From Gonium pectorale (taxonomy: Eukaryota; Chlorophyta; Chlorophyceae; Chlamydomonadales; Volvocaceae): a stretch of DNA of 14,781 nt. Below the pieces are notes generated by a model. That model was not told the DNA's origin, ran no database searches, and saw nothing but the letters and a program-made list of their open reading frames with translations. The stretch is from the NCBI GenBank assembly GCA_001584585.1, contig LSYV01000007.1:1281712-1296492 (forward strand), read 5' to 3'. Every line of letters begins with the position of its first letter. Within the stretch, counting starts at the first letter, position 1. Shown here one piece after another: positions 1 to 9,140 of the stretch. The position numbers were made by a program, and so were the translations under genes.

Positions 1-3000
1 CGAGGCCAGGGCGGCGGCCGCGGCGTCGTCCAGCGCGATGAGGTGGCGGCCGAAGGCGCGGCCGAGGGCGGGGCCGACCCGCGGGTCGGTGGCTGCCAAC
101 AGGTCGGCGGGCAGCCAGCAGCGCAGGCCTGCAGGACGGCGGGATGCGGCGGAAAACACAGCTCGAGTGGAGCATGCAGCTCGAGTGGAGGTTTCTATTT
201 TTTCATGCACGTTCGGTTTTGCATAGGCATATGACTCCGAGGATGGCGTTGCCGGTGGCTATGTTCGTTGCTGATTGGCCTCCCTCCCACCCGCAAGCCG
301 CCTGGCACGTTTGCTCTCCCACGCCGCTTGCCCCGACACCTGCCGCAACCCCTCCCCCAGAGAATCGCCCAGTCGCGCTGGCTTGTTCGGGAACGCCTGC
401 AGATGTCTAACAAACCGTAACGAGCCCAGCCCCCGTCGGGCGGGCATGCGATCACCTCGCGCTGAGGCTTTGGCAGAGCCGACCTCGAGGTTTAGGAGTG
501 CCCTGTTGTCGACTAGGGACAAGCTTCTCGCCAGCGACGTGGCTCCCCGGTCCTGCGTGCGCTGAAACTCCTCCGAAACCCCGAGTTTCGACGTCGTCCC
601 CATCTCTCGGGCCTCTGAACTCCGCCCTCCCCCCCCGGTAACTAATATTCTCATTGGAGCAGTCTCCTGGGATACACAACCGATGAGTGTAGAAATGCGG
701 GCATGGATTGCCTTTGTCGCCGTGGGTGCTCACCTTGCTCCTCCAGCGCCCGCTGCGCCCTCCGCTGTGCGTCGCTCAGGTCGGCGAACCGCAGCCGGTC
801 AAGCGGCCAGATGCGAAGCTTGCCGCCGCCGCCACCGCCACCGCCGCCTCCGATTTCTGCCGCCGCCAGCTGCGGCTGGTCCGCCAGCCTCGCCGCGGCG
901 GCGGCGGTGTCCGCCAGTACGACATGCAAGCTGCCGCCGCCGATGACGGACAGCGCGTGCAGGTACGGCGGCCACGGTCTCACCGCCCACTCGTCGTTTT
1001 CGGCGCTGCCATCGCCGCCGCCGCCGCCATCCCCCTCTCCGGCCCCCTCGCGCGGCGGCGGCCGGAACTCTAGGCACTGGTAGAGGCGTCGGTAGGGCCC
1101 GGCGGTATGCGGGGGCTGGAGGAATGCTCCCGGTCCAGCCGCCGCCGACGCCGTCAGGCCGCGTTGCGGTGGCGGCGGTGGCGGCGGCGGCATCTGCAGC
1201 ACCCGCCTGAGGGCCTCGGCACGCACCCGCACCTCGGAAAGCTGCCGCTGCGTGGAGCGTACGGCACTGACGGCGTCCTCCAGGGCAGCGGCAGCGGCTA
1301 CCGCCTCGGCGGTGGCAGCGGACGCCGCCGTCGCCGCAGCAGCAGATGCGTCCCGCCTCTCCATCTGCTCTGCGCCGCCGCTCTTGCCGCTGCTGCCATC
1401 GCCGCTGCCGCCAGTGCTGTCACGACCGATGACCTGGAGTCGAGTCAACCCGAGGCCCGTCGACAGCCTGGGGTCCGGGGAGACAGCGGCGGTAAATCGG
1501 TTCACCAACGCGCAGGACGGCACACACGCGGAAGGAGCGCAACTGAAGTAGGGACCGGGGGCGACAGATCGGTGGCGCGCGGCTGCAGGGCCCACCCCGC
1601 CCCCTGCGACCCCGAACTTGGGACGCCAAGGCCGCGAGGCCATAAGGCCATGCGACACCCCCACGAGTGCTGCGTGACCCAGCATTACGGCGCACCGTTC
1701 CTGGTCCTCCCGCGCCGCCGCCAGCTCCTGCTCTGCCCGCCGCGCCGCTGCCTGCGCCGCTGCCAGCCTCTGGCGCCGCAGCGCCGCCCGGTCGGCGCTG
1801 TCCGCCGCCGCCGCCGCCACCTGCGCGGCGTACTGCTCCGCGGCTGGAGCAGACCCACGGGGAGAGACGCTTAAAGAGGCAGCGTAGGCGATGCAGGATG
1901 GGGAAATCACCCAGCGAATCGATAGCCGGAGTAAGGGCACGTGGGCGAAGCCGCCCGAGGTGAGGAGGGTGGAGACTATGCTCTAGTCGCCAGCCTCAAG
2001 TCATCCGACCCACGTGCCCACGTGCCCACGTGCCCACGCACACACGCACCAGCCTCCGCGTCCGCCGCCGCCTCCATCTCCGCCAGCAGGCCCGCCTTCT
2101 CGTCCAGCAGCCCGCCAGCCGCCTCCTCCGCCTGCTCGGCAGCCCGCAGTGCCGCCGCCGCGGCGGCCTGCCGTGCCGCCGCCGCCGCCGCCGCAGACCG
2201 CAGGCGCAGCGCCGCCGCCAGCCGCTGCTCCCACAGCCGCACCTGCCGCAACACCAGTCGCCCACGCAGTGTGTGAGGACCAATGGACTGTGAAGTTAAA
2301 AAATGATGAACCCACATCACGGTTCGTCGGAAACAGGCGCATGAAGCCTGGGCGATGGCAAATGACATTCGCTGCACCCCGTGTTTGGTTCCTACGGTGG
2401 CAGGGCCTCCACCCGACGTGCCACCCGACGTGCCAGACGCGCACAACCCAGGACTGAGACCCAGACGGCGCCACCCCGTCGTGCCACGCCCGGCCGTCAC
2501 GCGCACCTTCTCCTCCTCCACCGCCAGCAGCTGCTCCAAACAGCCGGTCGACGAACGAACGACCGACGCCCCTGCCACCTCTGCCCCCGCTCCGTCGGTG
2601 CCCTGCCCTTTCCGGCGTCCGCGACGTCCCTCCCTCGCCGGCGCAGGCGCAGGCATTTCTGCTCCGCTCCTCTCCAGCTCCGCCGCCAGCTGCTCGCGCA
2701 GCGCCTCCGCCTCGGCTGCCTCCTCCTCCAGCGCCGCCAGAGCCTCCTGTGCGCGGCAGGGCGGCGGAACCACGGCGCGCGGCATGCGGCATGGCGTTGG
2801 ATCGGATCACATACGCACCCGCCCCTTCGGCCAGACGGATGCAGCACAACGCAGCAACGCGCGGGGTGGTGGTGGCGGTGGCGGTGGGGCGAGGAGTCTT
2901 CAGTTGACCACCGCCTGAACCACGGCACGCCGACCGTCCTGGCTTGAACATCCCTAATTGCTACACCGAGGAAGCACCAGCAGCAAACGCGTACCTGCTG

Positions 3001-5950
3001 CTGCCGCTCCTCTTTCCCCCGATAGCCAGCCTCCTCCTGCGGGGTCGGGGCCGTGGGCGTGAGGGGACCATGCTCGTGAGGGCTCGCAGCAACTGAGGTC
3101 TCAGGTAGGATTAACGACCAACGACTAAAGGCCTGTGGGCCATCACCAATCGCTTACAGGTACACCCCGTCGCCCGGCGTGGCATGGAAGCGTTTGGCGG
3201 GTGGCATATACCCGCCCGGGTGTGGGCCGCCAGCACTGCTGGCGACGTGCACGGCCCTGGGCTGAGCAGCAAAACCGACGCAGCCGGCGGCTTCGAGCGC
3301 AGCAGGGGCAGCCTCTCCCGAAGGGAGGCGTCCGGGATCTCTTGCTTCCGAGCCCATCACAGTTTTTTCCGGCCCTCCGTCCAGGCCCTCGATCCGAAGA
3401 ACGCTGCAATAGAGGTTGCTAGACAGGCGGCGCACATGGCCCCCCCCCCGACCCAGCGCTTGGATACCGTATCAAGCCGTTACACTCTGCCGCCGCCTTC
3501 AGTCGCTGTCCGCAGCTACGCTATACCGATACCGGCAAAGACACTGTGTCCTTGTGCATCCCCCCTGCACCCCTTGCGCCTTCCTTCCCCCGCCCCTCCC
3601 CTCCCCGTCCCGCACCTGTAGCCTGGCCGCCCAGTCCGCGAGCTCCGCCGCCAGCTGTCCGCCCGCCTCCGCCAGGGCCCGCTCCAGCTCCGCCAGCCGT
3701 GCGGCCGCCGCCAGCCTCACCTCATCGTCGCGGACCGCCTCTTGCTGCCCCCGGGAGGGGACGGGGCGGGGATGCAGGGGCCGCAGCTCACAGGAGGGGC
3801 ACTGACATTGACAGCGGCATGCTAGCGGCAGTTCGTCGTCCGCTGCCGACGTGCCGCACGTGCGACACAGCGCATGACGGGTGTGACCGATGCGCACGAT
3901 GCGGTGGGCTGCGCGATGCGACTGGGCTGGGTCATCCCGGGCCCATCATTGCTGGCTGCCCAGCCATGGTCCTGCCCGCGATAATGCCCTCCGCCGCGCC
4001 AGGGATGCGCTCTGCTCTGCGGCGCCCGCCTGCGCGCGGGGAGGGACCCGACATCCCTGCCTCCTGCATTGCCGCCGCGACGCCCGTGTGCTTCGCACCT
4101 CCCGCCCCCACACCCAATTCCATGCGCCACCCCCCCCCCCACACACACGCACATACACACACGCAACCGCACCAGCCTGTCCAGGTTGGCTCGTATGTCC
4201 CGCAGCGCGCCCCGTGTGGCCGCCAGCTCCTCGCGCCCCCGCCGGCTCTCCTCGCGCCAGCCGGCCAGGCCGCTGGCGGAGGCCACCAGCGCCGACAGCA
4301 CCGCGGGGTCTGCGTCGGGCCGTGAATGGTCACCTCAGTCCTCGGGTGTCATGCTTGGCCGGGAGGGCCGAGGTCATCGCTATCGCCAGAGCGCACGCCT
4401 AGCACTATAACGGCACCTTGCACCGCACCGCCACCGCCGCTGTCGTCCACCCAACGCAGCCATTCCCCCAGCTGCTGCTGCTGCTGCTGCTGCTCCCCAC
4501 CCAACCCGCATGCAGTCCGTCATGCAAAGGCGGCCCATCCATACCCTGGTTACAGCATGCACAGGCGTCGCACGCTACTTGCCACCCCCACCCCCTTCTC
4601 CAACCCTCTAAATCGCGCCGTCCAACGGTGCGTGCACTACATATCGGTGCCTCCTGCGAGAAGCGGCGCCCGTCGCCCCCGCTGTTCCTCCCTTCCTGCC
4701 GCCGCCCGCCCCACCGTTGCTGTCTGCTATGGCGGTCACGGCCGCCTGGCGGATGACTCGCCCGCCCGCGGAGCCGTCCAGCGCCAGGCCCCGCGCGGCG
4801 AGAAAGTCCTGCGCGGGGCGGGGCGGGGTGGGGGCTGGGGTCCTGGGGTGCGGCTCGGCTCGGCGTGGAAGGGCCCCGCAGGCCCTTCCTCATCAGGCAG
4901 CGAGGGCGGCAACGGGAATCGCGGCCACGATACTAAGTACAAACGAGAGGGAACGACCGAGAGGGCGGGGTGGTCTTTCCCGTGGCTGCAGCACCCGTGG
5001 AGGGGCACCGCCGCGCAGCACCCTAAGGTGCGGTAGGCTGGAACGGGCCTCAGCTCCCCGCTCTGAATGAACCGGCCCTGAACCCCCGCCTCGCCGGCAC
5101 ACCTTGACTTGCTGCGCGGTCCGCTGCCGGCCGTCCAGCCGGAACACCCGCCCGCCGTCGGGGGCCAGGCTGGCGCGCAGCACGTGCGTCTCACCGCCGG
5201 CGGCGGCAGCGGCAGCGGCGGGCTTGCCCTTGCCGCGGGCGCCGCCGCCAACGCCGCCGACGTTGGCGGCGCCGGCCTGTGGGAGGCGGCGGACCGTGAG
5301 CTCCACTTCACACGGCTGCACGGGGGAGGGGGGTGGGGGCAGCAAACGACATGAGTCCGCGGGGACGGAGGAAGGACATCACGGGCTGAGAGGGTCTAGT
5401 GCAGTAGGCAAGTCGGGCCGGAGCGGTAGCAGGAGGGAGCCCCTGCCGCCTCCGCGGCTCCGGCTGTCGCGCAGCCCTCACACTCCACACCTGCCTCGCC
5501 GCCCGACCCCAAATCCCCTAACCCCCCTCTGGTTCGCGCCCCATTTTCCCGGGAGCGCCCCCATCCCGTTCATCCCAACCTCTTGACCCGCTGACCCGTG
5601 CCCCCGCCCGAGGCCCGACCTCCCCCCGGCCCTCCCACCGCGTCGACTGCGTCGCTGCTGGCCAGCTCCCGCAGCGTTCTGGCGCGCAGCGTGCCCGCCG
5701 ACGCGCCCGCCGCGAACAGCACCGCCTCCAGCAGGTTGCTCTTGCCGCTGCCGTTGGGGCCCACAATGGCCACCAGTCGCGGGCTGGGCAGCTGTGCCTC
5801 CACCCAGTCCGGCCCGAACGACTTGAAGCCGCGCACCCGCACCGCCGCGAGGTGCCAGTGCGTCGCGATAGGGGCGGATATGGCAGTGGAAGGGGCTGCG
5901 TTAGCAGCCGGGGGCCCTTCCGCCGGCCGGCGCTGTCTTCGCTCGGACAT
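1..5950 (-). CDS. SMC-family ATPase, divergent; N-terminal half (partial, 11 exons)
   Basis: SMC proteins are ATP-driven DNA-organising machines with a head, a long coiled coil and a dimerising hinge. Exons inferred on the minus strand: 5950-5639, 5315-5103, 4808-4715, 4309-4173, 3744-3616, 3036-2995, 2746-2507, 2287-2050, 1843-1696, 1467-734, 128-1. All junctions are GT-AG and phase-consistent, giving 805 residues so far. Seen: a GFKSFG strand at residues 41-46, Walker A GPNGSGKS at 64-71, an R-loop-like segment TLRARTLREL at 87-96, Q-loop Gln196 in RVIRQ, Ala/Glu/Arg-rich coiled coil from about 220 to 610, then a hinge from about 640 (LHALSVIGGGSLHVVLADT at 687-705, WPLDRLR at 738-744, ALGRAFGRHLIALDD near the window edge). 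Signature motif and Walker B lie off the window. The first exon starts at the ATG opening the Walker A reading frame. The hinge spacing resembles SMC2, but the head does not match SMC1-6 cleanly. The acceptor of exon 8 could instead be at 2242 (15 residues shorter). Family very sure, subclass unsure. Confidence 0.88.
129..733 (-). other. SMC-like gene, intron 10 (605 bases)
   Basis: Donor GTGAGC at 733-728 and acceptor CTGCAG ending at 129. Both flanking hinge halves are recognisable and join in phase 1 to make a Gly codon. The intron contains a 14-base direct repeat (159-172 and 177-190) and otherwise no ORF with recognisable similarity. Confidence 0.7.
159..190. repeat. 14-bp tandem direct repeat, 18-bp period
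   Basis: CAGCTCGAGTGGAG occurs at 159-172 and again at 177-190, separated by four bases, inside intron 10 of the SMC-like gene. Function unknown; it may be simple slippage. Confidence 0.85.
734..1467 (-). CDS. SMC-like gene, exon 10 (end of coiled coil and first half of hinge)
   Basis: The largest exon, 734 bases, phase 2 in and phase 1 out (donor GTGAGC at 733). It carries an Ala-rich helix, a run of eight prolines (611-618) marking the coil-to-hinge transition, and hinge strands at 643-652, 686-705 and 735-744. Two low-complexity insertions (about 656-683, Gly/Asp/Glu-rich; 724-733, ten glycines) interrupt the hinge. The acceptor at 1468 was chosen because it is the CAG after a C-rich tract that restores phase with the donor at 1695; the start of this exon is the least certain boundary of the gene. 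Confidence 0.7.
2011..2038. repeat. 8-bp tandem repeat with three CACGTG palindromes
   Basis: CACGTG lies at 2011-2016, 2019-2024 and 2027-2032 with an exact 8-base period and a partial fourth unit at 2035-2038, in intron 8 of the SMC-like gene just after its donor. CACGTG is the core of E-box and plant G-box sites, but here it may simply be a microsatellite. Confidence 0.85.
2995..3036 (-). CDS. SMC-like gene, exon 6 (42-base microexon)
   Basis: Encodes EEAGYRGKEERQQQ, flanked by acceptor CCCCGCAG and donor GTACGC, phase 0 on both sides. The sequence is coiled-coil-like and fits between the exons at 3744-3616 and 2746-2507, which are also phase 0, so it could be skipped without a frameshift. 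It is short enough to be missed by gene finders. Confidence 0.62.
3037..3615 (-). other. SMC-like gene, intron 5 (579 bases)
   Basis: Lies between the coil exon 3744-3616 (donor GTGCGG) and a 42-base microexon 3036-2995 (acceptor CCCCGCAG). It holds two neighbouring inverted repeats at 3196-3244 and short C-runs. No coding similarity was seen in any frame. Confidence 0.65.
3196..3244. repeat. Two adjacent perfect inverted repeats
   Basis: GGCGGGT (3196-3202) pairs with ACCCGCC (3210-3216) across a 7-base loop. CGCCAGCA (3228-3235) pairs with TGCTGGCG (3237-3244) across one base. Both are in intron 5 of the SMC-like gene. Confidence 0.75.
4130..4163. repeat. Poly-C tract followed by CA microsatellite
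   Basis: Eleven C (4130-4140) run into an imperfect CA repeat (4141-4163). On the gene strand this is a GT/poly-G run right behind the exon 4 donor at 4172, so several GT dinucleotides compete near that splice site. The donor at 4172 was chosen because it alone keeps phase 0 with the next exon. Confidence 0.9.
4471..4494. repeat. GCT trinucleotide repeat, 8 units
   Basis: Eight uninterrupted GCT units inside intron 3 (4310-4714) of the SMC-like gene. Not in a coding exon in the proposed model. Confidence 0.9.
5639..5950 (-). CDS. SMC-like gene, exon 1 (Walker A head exon)
   Basis: 104 codons from ATG 5950-5948 to the donor GTGGGA at 5638. It encodes a 34-residue Ala/Pro/Arg leader, then strand HLAAVRVRGFKSFG and Walker A GPNGSGKSNLLEAV. 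The leader before the conserved head is longer than is usual for SMC proteins, which generally begin within a few residues of the first strand. It may be an organelle or nuclear targeting extension, but nothing in it is diagnostic. It joins in phase 0 to the exon at 5315, which continues with the VELTV strand. Confidence 0.85.
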
Positions 5951-6126
5951 TGGCGCGAAAACAGCCGCGGCTCGGCACGCTGTCTGATCTCAGCGGCTTT
6001 GATGCTAAACAAGCTCAGCAGAACAAGAATGCGCTCCCTCGCCGTTAGCTACATGCCGCTGTGGTTAGCGCTGTGTGTTTAAAAAAGGCGGAGCAGGGGC
6101 TGTGAAAACGTTGAAGCTGTTTTCTG

Positions 6127-6135
6127 ATATATTTA
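6127..6135 (-). promoter_or_regulatory. Possible TATA box of the SMC-like gene
   Basis: TAAATATAT on the minus strand, about 180 bases upstream of ATG 5950, is the best TATA-like match in this gap. A start site some 30 bases downstream would give a 5' UTR of roughly 150 bases. Based on sequence resemblance only. Confidence 0.3.
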
Positions 6136-6289
6136 GCTAGCACGGTGCGGAGTTAGGATGCGGACTTCGGACGTGCTGACGTCGTGGGGCGATTCGCCGT
6201 GCATGGGCGCTGCTGACCCACGGTTCACCTTCTCCGTGCCGCTCCGCCCTCGTGAAGGCACAAGGCGCCTGAAGTAGCTTCTTGCTTCG

Positions 6290-6294
6290 TTACA
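6290..6294 (-). terminator. TGTAA polyadenylation signal of SDR copy A
   Basis: TGTAA on the minus strand, 102 bases downstream of the stop codon at 6398-6396. TGTAA is the usual nuclear polyadenylation signal of volvocine algae, and its position supports the proposed gene end. Confidence 0.65.
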
Positions 6295-6395
6295 GCAACC
6301 CGGTAGGCGCCCTGCTCCGCCGTCACACCCGAGTGGGGGAGGTACTCAGCCAATGCAGGAGACACGCCTGACACCTGCTGACTCCCTGGGCGTCC

Positions 6396-8857
6396 TCACT
6401 GTTGCCATGGCTCGTTGGTCTTCTGTAGCTGCCCGAGCAGCAGCCGGTCCCACAGCCAATCGGGCAGCAGTCGCCTCGCCGTCATGTCACGCTCCGCGCC
6501 GTTGCCTATGAGGTACCGTGACCGCGGGTTGGGGCTGGTGAGCGCCTCCTCAATGGTGGCCGCCACCTCCTCAGCCGTGATGCCGCCCTCCTCGGCACGA
6601 CGGGAGACGTCAGCAATCTGGGGCGGGTTGCAGGGGAAGCATGCGCACGTCACGCAATTCTGTAGCCACCTGGCGCCCCTCACCGCCTACTCCTGCCGCA
6701 TGGTGACCCCGCTCCAGTCCGACCGGCCCCAAAAAGCCAGTCCTGTTTCCGGGGACGTGGGCCGGGAGTAGGCAGGCGCCGTGGGCGCCAGCCTGCCAAA
6801 GCTGTGGAACGCCCAAAGGCTCATTGCGATTCATTAGGCCCCCCCTGGCCGGGCGAGATAGGGAGTCTTGCGATTCATCATGTGCAGGATCCTGGCGCCG
6901 AAGGGCGGTGCCCCTTGTGTCACCGCCGGCCAGCCCCGCCGCCGGAGGGATCCCCTCCCGCTCAAGGCATCTCCACGGCCGTACGGACCCCATACGGATT
7001 CTGAGCGCAAGGTGCCGTCGTACCTCCTCGATCATGCCGCGGTACGGCTCCACCGCTGCCTGGTCCAGCGCCTGGATCTGGGAGCCCGAGTTGGCCAGGC
7101 TCTTGTCCCAGATGGGCGTCTTTACGCCGCCCGCCTTTATGAGGACCGTCTTGATGCCCCACTTGGGGCCCAGCTCGTAGCTGCAGGAGGGCGGGGGCGG
7201 GGAATGACGGACGAATCCCAACGTGAATGGGTGCTCTTCTTGCCAGCGTCCGATGGATACGTGAATATGGGTACGTGTGTGCGTGTACGGATTGTGCACG
7301 CGTAGTGCACTGCGTCCCGGCGGACGGTGCCCCTTCCGCCCCCCCCCCCCCCCCACCACAGAGACACACGTCCGACACCCCACCGCATCACGTCGGAGAG
7401 GGCCTCCAGGGCAAACTTGGAAGCCGCGTAGACGCCAAAGGTGGGGATGGCAATGCTGCCGGCGTAGGAGCCGATGTTGACGATGCGGCCAGCGGGCTGG
7501 TCGGGGTGCTGGCTCGACTGAGGACGGGGATGCGGGGGCGAGGTGGCGCGGGACAGGGTGGCGCGGGACAGGGTGGCGCGGGACGGAGTGGGGCAGGCCC
7601 CAGGCCGGGCAGTGGACGGCAGGGATGCAGGGGCGCTTGTCGGGGGCACGTATCCCGCGGTACGCACTGGTATAGATTTCTATAAGAGGGGCCTGCATTC
7701 AAAATAAGTGGCCAGCGCAGTGGAGCCTGCAATGACGAACGGTGTGAGGCGGAGCAGGGCCATGGACGGGTCCAGGGAGTCGTAGGTTCGTAGCTTAGCG
7801 AGGCACATATGGGGCCCCTGCTCCTCCCTGTCCGCCCATCCCTGCACCTTCCCCCATGCCGACCCTCTGCCCTTCCTTAGGCTGCCCAAGCGTCGTTTCT
7901 GCCGCTGCCGCAGGTCGCCCGCCGCCTTCACAGCGACCGCCTGCATACACACCCTGCCCCCCAGCCAACCCCAACGCCCCAACGCTGCGCCGCCGCTCGC
8001 TTGCTAGCCACGCGACGGTTCGTCCCCCACCCCTTCACCCTCAGGCTTCTCAGGCAGGGAACACTTTCGAACTTCGTGACCACCCCTCACCCTTTTGAGC
8101 AGCGGCATGGCCGCCTGCGTGAGTCGGAGCACCCCCGTGACGTTGACGTCCATGACGTCCTGGAACACCTCCACCGGCATCACCTCCAGCGGCATGAATA
8201 CGCCCTTGCCCGCGTTGTTCACCAGGCCAGCCAGCGGCCGACCGCCCAGCCGGCCAGCCACCTCAGCCGCCGCAGCCCCCACGCTGGCTTCGCTGCTCAC
8301 GTCCAGCAGCAGCGGCTCCACGGAGGGCGCCTCGGCCACCAGGGACGACCCGTCCTCGGGCCGCCGAACGCCCGCAAACACGCGCCATCCCTGGGGTTCA
8401 GGGTCCGAATTGGGGATTCGGGGAGCAGGTACAAGGGGGCACGAGTGTTAGCTGGTATGCGGGACGGCCGTGACTAGCGAGGTCTGCGAGGGCTGTTGCA
8501 AGCAGTCGTGGTAGTGTCAATTGTGCGCTGGCGCATGGTCTATCAACTACTTTATTGAGCAACACAATATGTTGTACACGCAGAGCGCCTGTTGCGAGTG
8601 GAGCTGCGCTTCCCTGGACGCTCAAGGGCGCCCGCATGTGGTATGCTTGCAGCGCTGCCAATGCCCCGCACCTTCCTAGCTAAGTACATAGCTGTGACCC
8701 TCCCTATCCCGGTTGAGCAGCCGCTGATGAGAACAGCGGAGCGGGAGTCAAGGCCCGCCGAGGCGTGCACTCGCACGCCCAATCTCTGCACCCTCATTGC
8801 TTGGAACCGCGGCTGAGATGCAGCCCGATTCGGGCAACTGCAGCTCACTCGCTCCAT
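6396..8857 (-). CDS. Classical short-chain dehydrogenase/reductase, copy A (5 exons)
   Basis: Predicted NAD(P)(H)-dependent oxidoreductase of the 17beta-HSD/retinol-dehydrogenase-like classical SDR group; substrate unknown. Exons: 8857-8672, 8390-8091, 7517-7384, 7180-7024, 6617-6396, with intron phases 0, 0, 2, 0; 332 residues. Seen: cofactor motif SGCSTGIG at 45-52, GVRR after strand 2 without an acidic residue (favours NADP over NAD, inference), LDV at 91-93, NNAG at 120-123, and catalytic tetrad Asn145, Ser179, Tyr192, Lys196 (YAASK). The C-terminal RYLIGNGAE and LLPDW segments are typical of this group. The start at 8857 is the first in-frame ATG; the homologous start in copy B aligns with ATG 8797, which would give 312 residues. 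Head-to-head with copy B. No clear signal or transit peptide. Confidence 0.9.
7339..7354. repeat. Poly-C run of 16
   Basis: Homopolymer in intron 3 (7181-7383) of SDR copy A. Prone to length error in assemblies, but outside the coding exons. Confidence 0.9.
7518..8090 (-). other. SDR copy A, intron 2 (573 bases)
   Basis: Donor GTGAGG at 8090 and acceptor CCTCAG ending at 7518. It holds the 15-bp tandem repeat and otherwise pyrimidine-rich sequence. The equivalent intron of copy B (9809-10277, 469 bases) shows no obvious similarity except a few bases at the donor. Confidence 0.75.
7545..7589. repeat. 15-bp tandem repeat, three copies
   Basis: GGCGCGGGACAGGGT at 7545-7559 and 7560-7574, with an imperfect third copy at 7575-7589. 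Located in intron 2 of SDR copy A; absent from the matching intron of copy B, so it arose after the duplication or was lost there. Confidence 0.85.
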
Positions 8858-9140
8858 TTCGACGATCAGACTGCTCTGTAATCAAAACACTGCGCTTTCT
8901 GAGGTAAACAAACTCGTCTAGTCACCAGCGTGAATCAACAAACGGGTAGGGTAGGGTTGAACCGTGGTTCCCAACGTACGTGTTGCTCACAAGCTTCAGG
9001 GGGGATCACTGTTCAGAATGGACACCACAATGCTCGTTATTTACATGTCAAATGTGTGAGTGGGAACTTGACAGGCCCAAATTCGTAGCCCGTACTCTTC
9101 CTTGACCAGAGCGAGCCGCGGGGGATGCTCGTTGGCAGCA
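8858..9140. promoter_or_regulatory. Divergent intergenic region between the two SDR genes
   Basis: 283 bases separate the two start codons (343 if copy A starts at 8797). The segment is visibly richer in A and T than the flanking exons, as expected for a promoter. No convincing TATA box was found towards copy A; a weak TTATTTA at 9035-9041 could serve copy B. A G-rich run GGGTAGGGTAGGGTT lies at 8944-8958. The sequence just upstream of each start has drifted but both share GCAATG-GG at the homologous start codons (8797 and 9141). Confidence 0.6.

Larger units (their letters stand above)
5951..6395. promoter_or_regulatory. Intergenic: 3' region of SDR copy A and upstream region of SMC-like gene
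   Basis: 445 bases between two minus-strand genes in tandem. It contains the SDR polyadenylation signal at 6290-6294 and AT-richer stretches near 6078-6083 and 6127-6135 that could be core promoter elements of the SMC-like gene. An ATG followed directly by TAG lies at 6054-6049 on the minus strand, upstream of the SMC start. No coding similarity was seen. Confidence 0.5.

Noticed and set aside
651..1940. Single 429-codon minus-strand ORF as one exon
   Set aside because: It contains two real SMC exons, but the middle translation (1468-1695) does not look like coiled coil and is bounded by phase-matched GT-AG sites. The part beyond 1843 and below 734 also lies outside recognisable exons.
8877..8881. 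TGTAA motif on the plus strand between the SDR genes
   Set aside because: It lies upstream of both genes, so it cannot end either transcript; chance occurrence.
8944..8958. Telomere-like GGGTAGGGTAGGG run
   Set aside because: The unit differs from the green-algal TTTTAGGG repeat and is only about two units long.
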